The notes beneath the pieces were generated by a model. That model was not told the DNA's origin, made no database searches, and saw only the letters and a list, made by a program, of their open reading frames with translations. From Candidatus Macondimonas diazotrophica (GTDB lineage Bacteria; Pseudomonadota; Gammaproteobacteria; UBA5335), in contig NZ_SRIO01000016.1 of NCBI RefSeq assembly GCF_004684205.1, forward strand, positions 1 to 45,480: 45,480 nt of DNA, written 5' to 3'. Both the position numbers and the translations under genes were made by a program. Of the stretch, positions 41,994-45,480 are shown one piece after another; positions within the stretch are counted from its first letter, which is position 1; each line of letters begins with the position of its first letter.

Positions 41994-43616
41994 TCAGGGC
42001 AAAGCGTTGACATCGCTGAGCACCCGAATTTGCGCCGCTTCTCGCAGCACCAGGTAATGACCCCGATAGGGTCGGCACAACAGACTGGGCGGGACGATGC
42101 AATCGCGTTCCCGATCCACCTCGTCGATCAGGATGCCGGCGGGATTCTGCGCGGCCCAAAGCCGTCCCGCCTCGTGGTCTTTCAACAATGCCGGCGTCTG
42201 TTCCAGACGACCGAGAAACTGGAACTGGCCGCGATAGGTCCCCACGAAAGCCAACGGATGTCCATCCCGCTCCAGCGCGCCGAGCATACGACTCACTTCG
42301 GTCAGATCGAATCTCGACCGCGCTTCACGGATCACGGACAGGTGCCCGAACACGAGCATCGAAGCCATCAGCATCCCCAGCAGCGGCACCTGTCGGGCGA
42401 ATCCCGAATGCGGCATGCGCCAGATCAGCACCATCAGCGGCAGCACGCTCAATCCCCACAGTGGAGACAGATCGGCAACCCAGCTGGTATCGCCGCGCAC
42501 CCGTGTCCAGATCGGCGCCACCGTGAGCGCCACGGCAATCACGGCCAGTGCGCCCGCCATCGGGCGCAGGGAAAACGATTGCGGCGCCGCCACCATGCCG
42601 CGTGCCGCCAATAGCATCAGCGCCGGCAACAACGGCAAAAGGTAATGTGGCTGCTTGCCACTCACCATGGAGCAAAGCACCACGCCAGGCAGGAATGCGG
42701 CGAGGCAGAAACGCACCCCACGATCGATACCAGTCTGGGCCACAGCCCTCGCAACGGCGCGATAAAACGCCGGAAACAGCGACCAGGGCAGCACCATCAG
42801 CGGCAGCACCGGAAGATACCACCACCATGGCCGACGATGCGCAAAGGACTCGAGTGCCCGCCCCGCGCTCTGGCGCCAGAGCAGATCGGCCGCGTAGGAC
42901 TGCCCGCCCAAGAGTGCCGCCGGCAACGCCCAAGCAAGCGCAATGAGCACCATGATCCCGATGGCCCGCAGCAGCCCCCTGCCCCACACCGCCCATCCCG
43001 GCCACATTGGATGCCACCAGGGCGCCAGCACGGCCGGGGGAAAGACAAAAAGCGCGATGATCGGCCCCTTGGTCAGCAGGCCCAATCCCAATGCCGCCCC
43101 CATCCAGGCGAATCCGGCGCGCGGCCGTTGCGTCGCCTGCCACAGCCCCGTCCACGCCAGCAGTGTCCAGAGCACCATCAGGCCATCGAACATCAACATG
43201 CCATGGAAGCCGGCCCAGTAAAGACCGAACAACAGCAGCCACGGCAACAGCCAGGCAACCGGCGCATGTTCCGGCCAGAGCCGGCGCGCCAGAGCGCGGC
43301 CCAGCAGCGCGCTGGCCAGTCCCGCTAGCGGCGCGATCAGTCGCGGCCACAGATCGTTCACGCCGAACGCCATCCACCCCAGGTGCATGAGCCAGAAGAG
43401 GATCGGGGGTTTATGCGGGTAGGGCGCCCCATTGAGATGAGGGACCAGCCATTGCCCGTTGTGCCACATCTCCCAAGCGACAGTGGCATAGCGCGTCTCG
43501 TCGATCGGCCATAGCGTCCGCGTCGATGCGGCAACGGTGATGAACAATGCCCATACGAAAAGCCATCCCCAGTGCGCCGACCACCGAATCGCGCGCACCC
43601 CGCCATGTGTCTTCAA
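41994..43616 (-). CDS. GT39 (ArnT-like) membrane glycosyltransferase, copy 1
   Basis: A 540-residue polytopic protein with the clearest ArnT signature of the group: WPIDETRYATVAWEMW, then GQWLVPHLNGAPYPHKPPIL, LLTKGPIIALFVFP and MVSGKQPHYLLPLLPAL. About twelve hydrophobic segments precede a C-terminal soluble domain. ArnT adds 4-amino-4-deoxy-L-arabinose to lipid A, but no Ara4N synthesis gene (arnA, arnB, arnD) is in the window, so the sugar may differ. The first codon is TTG and the ribosome site is weak, so the start is uncertain; an in-frame GTG lies at 43598. First gene of the five-gene operon. Confidence 0.9.
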   Translation of the reverse strand: MKTHGGVRAIRWSAHWGWLFVWALFITVAASTRTLWPIDETRYATVAWEMWHNGQWLVPHLNGAPYPHKPPILFWLMHLGWMAFGVNDLWPRLIAPLAGLASALLGRALARRLWPEHAPVAWLLPWLLLFGLYWAGFHGMLMFDGLMVLWTLLAWTGLWQATQRPRAGFAWMGAALGLGLLTKGPIIALFVFPPAVLAPWWHPMWPGWAVWGRGLLRAIGIMVLIALAWALPAALLGGQSYAADLLWRQSAGRALESFAHRRPWWWYLPVLPLMVLPWSLFPAFYRAVARAVAQTGIDRGVRFCLAAFLPGVVLCSMVSGKQPHYLLPLLPALMLLAARGMVAAPQSFSLRPMAGALAVIAVALTVAPIWTRVRGDTSWVADLSPLWGLSVLPLMVLIWRMPHSGFARQVPLLGMLMASMLVFGHLSVIREARSRFDLTEVSRMLGALERDGHPLAFVGTYRGQFQFLGRLEQTPALLKDHEAGRLWAAQNPAGILIDEVDRERDCIVPPSLLCRPYRGHYLVLREAAQIRVLSDVNALP

Positions 43617-43837
43617 ATCTCTTTATGCCCGGTCAGATCGTGGAAAGCTGCGAAACTAGACCGCACACCTTAACCGATTATTAAAAGCTTGCCACTGACC
43701 CACTTTCAAAACATGCGGGCATCCACGACCCGTCCGGGTGCCGCTGCCCATTCCGCGTTGCGCGAAACTTCAGCGTCGTCATCCTGACGCATTCATCCAT
43801 TAGACTAATCGCAAGCATCCCCCGCCGATTTAGACCA

Positions 43838-45358
43838 ATGCCGATCGACATGGACAGGTTCCGTCCTGGCATCCGCGCCGCCCGCTCGCCCTGCCACCAG
43901 TCCGCCTTGCCGGCGTTTCCCTGCAACAGTCGGTGGCTGGCCCTCGGTCTGGCCGTTTTCTTTATCGGGCAGACGGCGATCCGCCTCGCTTTTCCGCATG
44001 CCTTGGAAAGCGACGAGGCCCAGCAGGTGCTCTGGTCGCAATGGCTGACCAAGACCTACCCCGGCCAGCCCCCACTCTATACTTGGATCGTGATCGGACT
44101 CGGCCGGTTCAGTCCATCCCCGATCTGGACCCTGGCGGTGCTCAAGAACACGCTGCTGCTGATCTTCCATCTGTCGGTTCTAGCGGCCGGAAAACGCTTG
44201 TTCGCGGACCCCTTCCGACCTGTCCTGGCCACCGTTTCACTCTTCCTGATCCCCCAGATCGCCTGGGAATCACAGCGCGATCTCACCCATAGCGTCCTGG
44301 CCATGAGCCTTGCCGCCATGCTGTTCGTGACGACGCTCGACTTGCTACGCCATCCGGCGCCGTGGCGAGCCGGATGCTGGGGCGTGTTGGCCGCTGCGCT
44401 GCTGCTGGCGAAACTCAACGGCCTGTACGTTCTGATCGCCATCAGCCTTGCCGCCGCTTGGACCGCCCGAAACGCCCAAACTCGCGCCGCCCTGGCATTG
44501 GCCTGGCTGCCCGCCATGCTCATCGCCGCCCCGGTCCTGCTGGCCCTGCCGGCCGAGCTCTCCGATACCACAGCGGCGCTCCGGGCCGATGCCCATTCCA
44601 GCCTCGGCGGCAGCCTGCAAAGCCTGGTGCTGGCCACCATCAGCTTCGTGCTGCCCTTTACACTGGTCTGGACGTTGTGCTTCCGGCCTTGGCGCTCAAA
44701 GTCGCCATCGTTGCGCCAGAATTTCAGTTTCTCATTTTACTTCAGCACATTGCTGGCCACCTTGATCTTTTCGGCGTGGGTGCTCAGCTTCCCCCATTTC
44801 AAGGATCGGTGGCTGCAACCGCTCTTGTTTCTCGTGCCCCTGTGGGCCTTTTCCCACACCGGTGACGGCTGCCTCGCTGCGGCCCGGATGCGACGATTCC
44901 TGCGACTGAGTGCCACGATAGCCTGGCTGATCCTTCTGCTCATGCCACTACGCATCCTGCTGGGCCCGGCGCTCGCCGACCCCAACCGCATGAATGTCCC
45001 TTATCCCGCACTCGCCGCCCAACTCGAGACTCAAGGCTTCCAGAACGGCCGCATCCTCGCCGCCGATGCGCTGACCGCCGGCAACCTCAAGTTGCAGTTT
45101 CCCGGCAGCGCCGTGGTCGACCCGGTCACACTGGCCCGTCTGGGATGGCCCGACGGTGCCCCCGCCGGTCCATGCCTGTGGGTCTGGCGGGCAACAGCCG
45201 AGCGCAGCGCCCCACCGGCATCACTTACCCGGCTTGCTACGACGGACGATCTGCCGCTGAATCCTCAGCCGCTCTACTGGGTGCCGACCTGGCCGGCCAG
45301 TGACGCCGCCTTCGCGTTCGGCTATGCCTTGACGCAAGATTGTCCGGACGCGGACTGA
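43838..45358 (+). CDS. GT39-family membrane glycosyltransferase, divergent copy 4
   Basis: A 506-residue polytopic protein, divergently oriented from the operon on the other strand. The first periplasmic loop reads HALESDEAQQVLWSQWL, then GQPPLYTWIVIGLGRF, a variant of the PMT-type D-E motif with the following P-P-L-Y-T-W block found in the PMT_2/glycan-transferase group. About eleven hydrophobic segments and a C-terminal soluble tail follow. No Shine-Dalgarno site precedes the ATG, and an internal ATG at 43850 is possible. It may act on a different acceptor than copies 1-3. It is followed by a bidirectional terminator. Confidence 0.87.
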   Translation: MPIDMDRFRPGIRAARSPCHQSALPAFPCNSRWLALGLAVFFIGQTAIRLAFPHALESDEAQQVLWSQWLTKTYPGQPPLYTWIVIGLGRFSPSPIWTLAVLKNTLLLIFHLSVLAAGKRLFADPFRPVLATVSLFLIPQIAWESQRDLTHSVLAMSLAAMLFVTTLDLLRHPAPWRAGCWGVLAAALLLAKLNGLYVLIAISLAAAWTARNAQTRAALALAWLPAMLIAAPVLLALPAELSDTTAALRADAHSSLGGSLQSLVLATISFVLPFTLVWTLCFRPWRSKSPSLRQNFSFSFYFSTLLATLIFSAWVLSFPHFKDRWLQPLLFLVPLWAFSHTGDGCLAAARMRRFLRLSATIAWLILLLMPLRILLGPALADPNRMNVPYPALAAQLETQGFQNGRILAADALTAGNLKLQFPGSAVVDPVTLARLGWPDGAPAGPCLWVWRATAERSAPPASLTRLATTDDLPLNPQPLYWVPTWPASDAAFAFGYALTQDCPDAD

Positions 45359-45394
45359 CCCGCTCGTCCAGCACAGCAAACGACCGCTGGCGTG

Positions 45395-45425
45395 AAAAAG
45401 GCGACCCTGAGCGGGTCGCCTTTTT
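45395..45425. terminator. Bidirectional rho-independent terminator
   Basis: AAAAAGGCGACCC (45395-45407), a five-base loop TGAGC and GGGTCGCCTTTTT (45413-45425) form a perfect 13-bp stem with an A-tract on one side and a T-tract on the other, so it would terminate in both directions. It follows the GT39 copy 4 gene by 37 bases. Confidence 0.93.
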
Positions 45426-45480
45426 CAGCCGAGCCGGCCGCCAGCGATCGGTTCGGTGCGCTTCAGGCCTCAGCCATGCT

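Noticed and set aside
41877-42614. 245-residue plus-strand frame
   Set aside because: Antisense to GT39 copy 1, no family signature.
42325-43377. 350-residue minus-strand frame
   Set aside because: A frame-shifted shadow of GT39 copy 1, with Gly/Ala/Arg-rich sequence and no membrane pattern.
1-45480. tRNA, rRNA, CRISPR, transposase or phage genes
   Set aside because: Looked for cloverleaf T-arm patterns, regularly spaced repeats, transposase or integrase motifs and found none that hold up.

Overview
The window is about 45 kb of a moderately GC-rich gammaproteobacterial chromosome with dense, mostly housekeeping gene content. Three blocks support this placement. The order pilU-pilT / yggS-proC-yggT-yggU-metX-metW-DUF4426 is the arrangement known from Pseudomonas and relatives. 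The order rhlB / trxA-rho is shared with E. coli. The proteins PagL, OlsB/OlsA and HspQ also fit. Numerous small c-type cytochromes suggest a respiring, possibly chemolithotrophic bacterium, but the genus cannot be fixed from sequence alone. I see no tRNA, rRNA, CRISPR array, insertion sequence or prophage.

Layout. 1-3300 (minus): three tandem type IV pilus retraction-type ATPases (PilT, PilU and an extra PilU-like paralogue). 3319-8240 (plus): PLP homeostasis protein, proline synthesis, YggT, YggU, methionine synthesis (MetX/MetW) and a DUF4426 protein. 8388-11463 (minus): HspQ, MoaB, a serine hydrolase, a tandem hotdog protein and the lipid A deacylase PagL. 11586-14620: SohB-type protease, a strong candidate small RNA, cytochrome c', cytochrome b561 and a small periplasmic protein. 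14802-15808: two small secreted proteins. 15891-19181: peroxiredoxin, MaoC-like hydratase, short-chain dehydrogenase and two monohaem cytochromes. 19218-21972: ornithine-lipid-type acyltransferases (OlsB/OlsA), a thioesterase and DsbB. 22046-27194: small beta-rich protein, CysQ, RhlB, TrxA, Rho and an O-methyltransferase. 27294-33182: outer-membrane barrel, SelW-like protein, NDUFA9-like protein, CCA-adding enzyme, UppP and a cytochrome. 33183-34526: gene-poor, partly AT-rich stretch with a promoter/operator-like site and a doubtful small ORF. 34527-35496: two more small secreted paralogues. 35617-37595: MidA-type methyltransferase and pteridine reductase. 37546-45358: a glycan-lipid cluster with four GT39 (ArnT/PMT-like) proteins, one GT2 and one LAB_N protein.

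How the genes work together. Much of the window serves the envelope: PagL trims lipid A, OlsBA would make phosphate-free ornithine lipids, UppP recycles undecaprenyl carrier, DsbB drives periplasmic disulfides, and the 3' GT39/GT2/LAB_N operon probably decorates lipid A or another envelope glycan through a polyprenyl-phosphate sugar. The most unusual items are: (1) an apparently unannotated ~120-nt RNA at 12698-12818 with a near-consensus promoter, two perfect hairpins, a CUCCUCC linker and a strong terminator; (2) four small exported proteins in two pairs, 19 kb apart, that share a motif of the form L-S/A-x-V-x-G/A-Q just after the signal peptide; (3) the LAB_N/GT2/multi-GT39 operon with overlapping genes; (4) the third retraction-ATPase paralogue. 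All calls are by reading the sequence; no database search was run.
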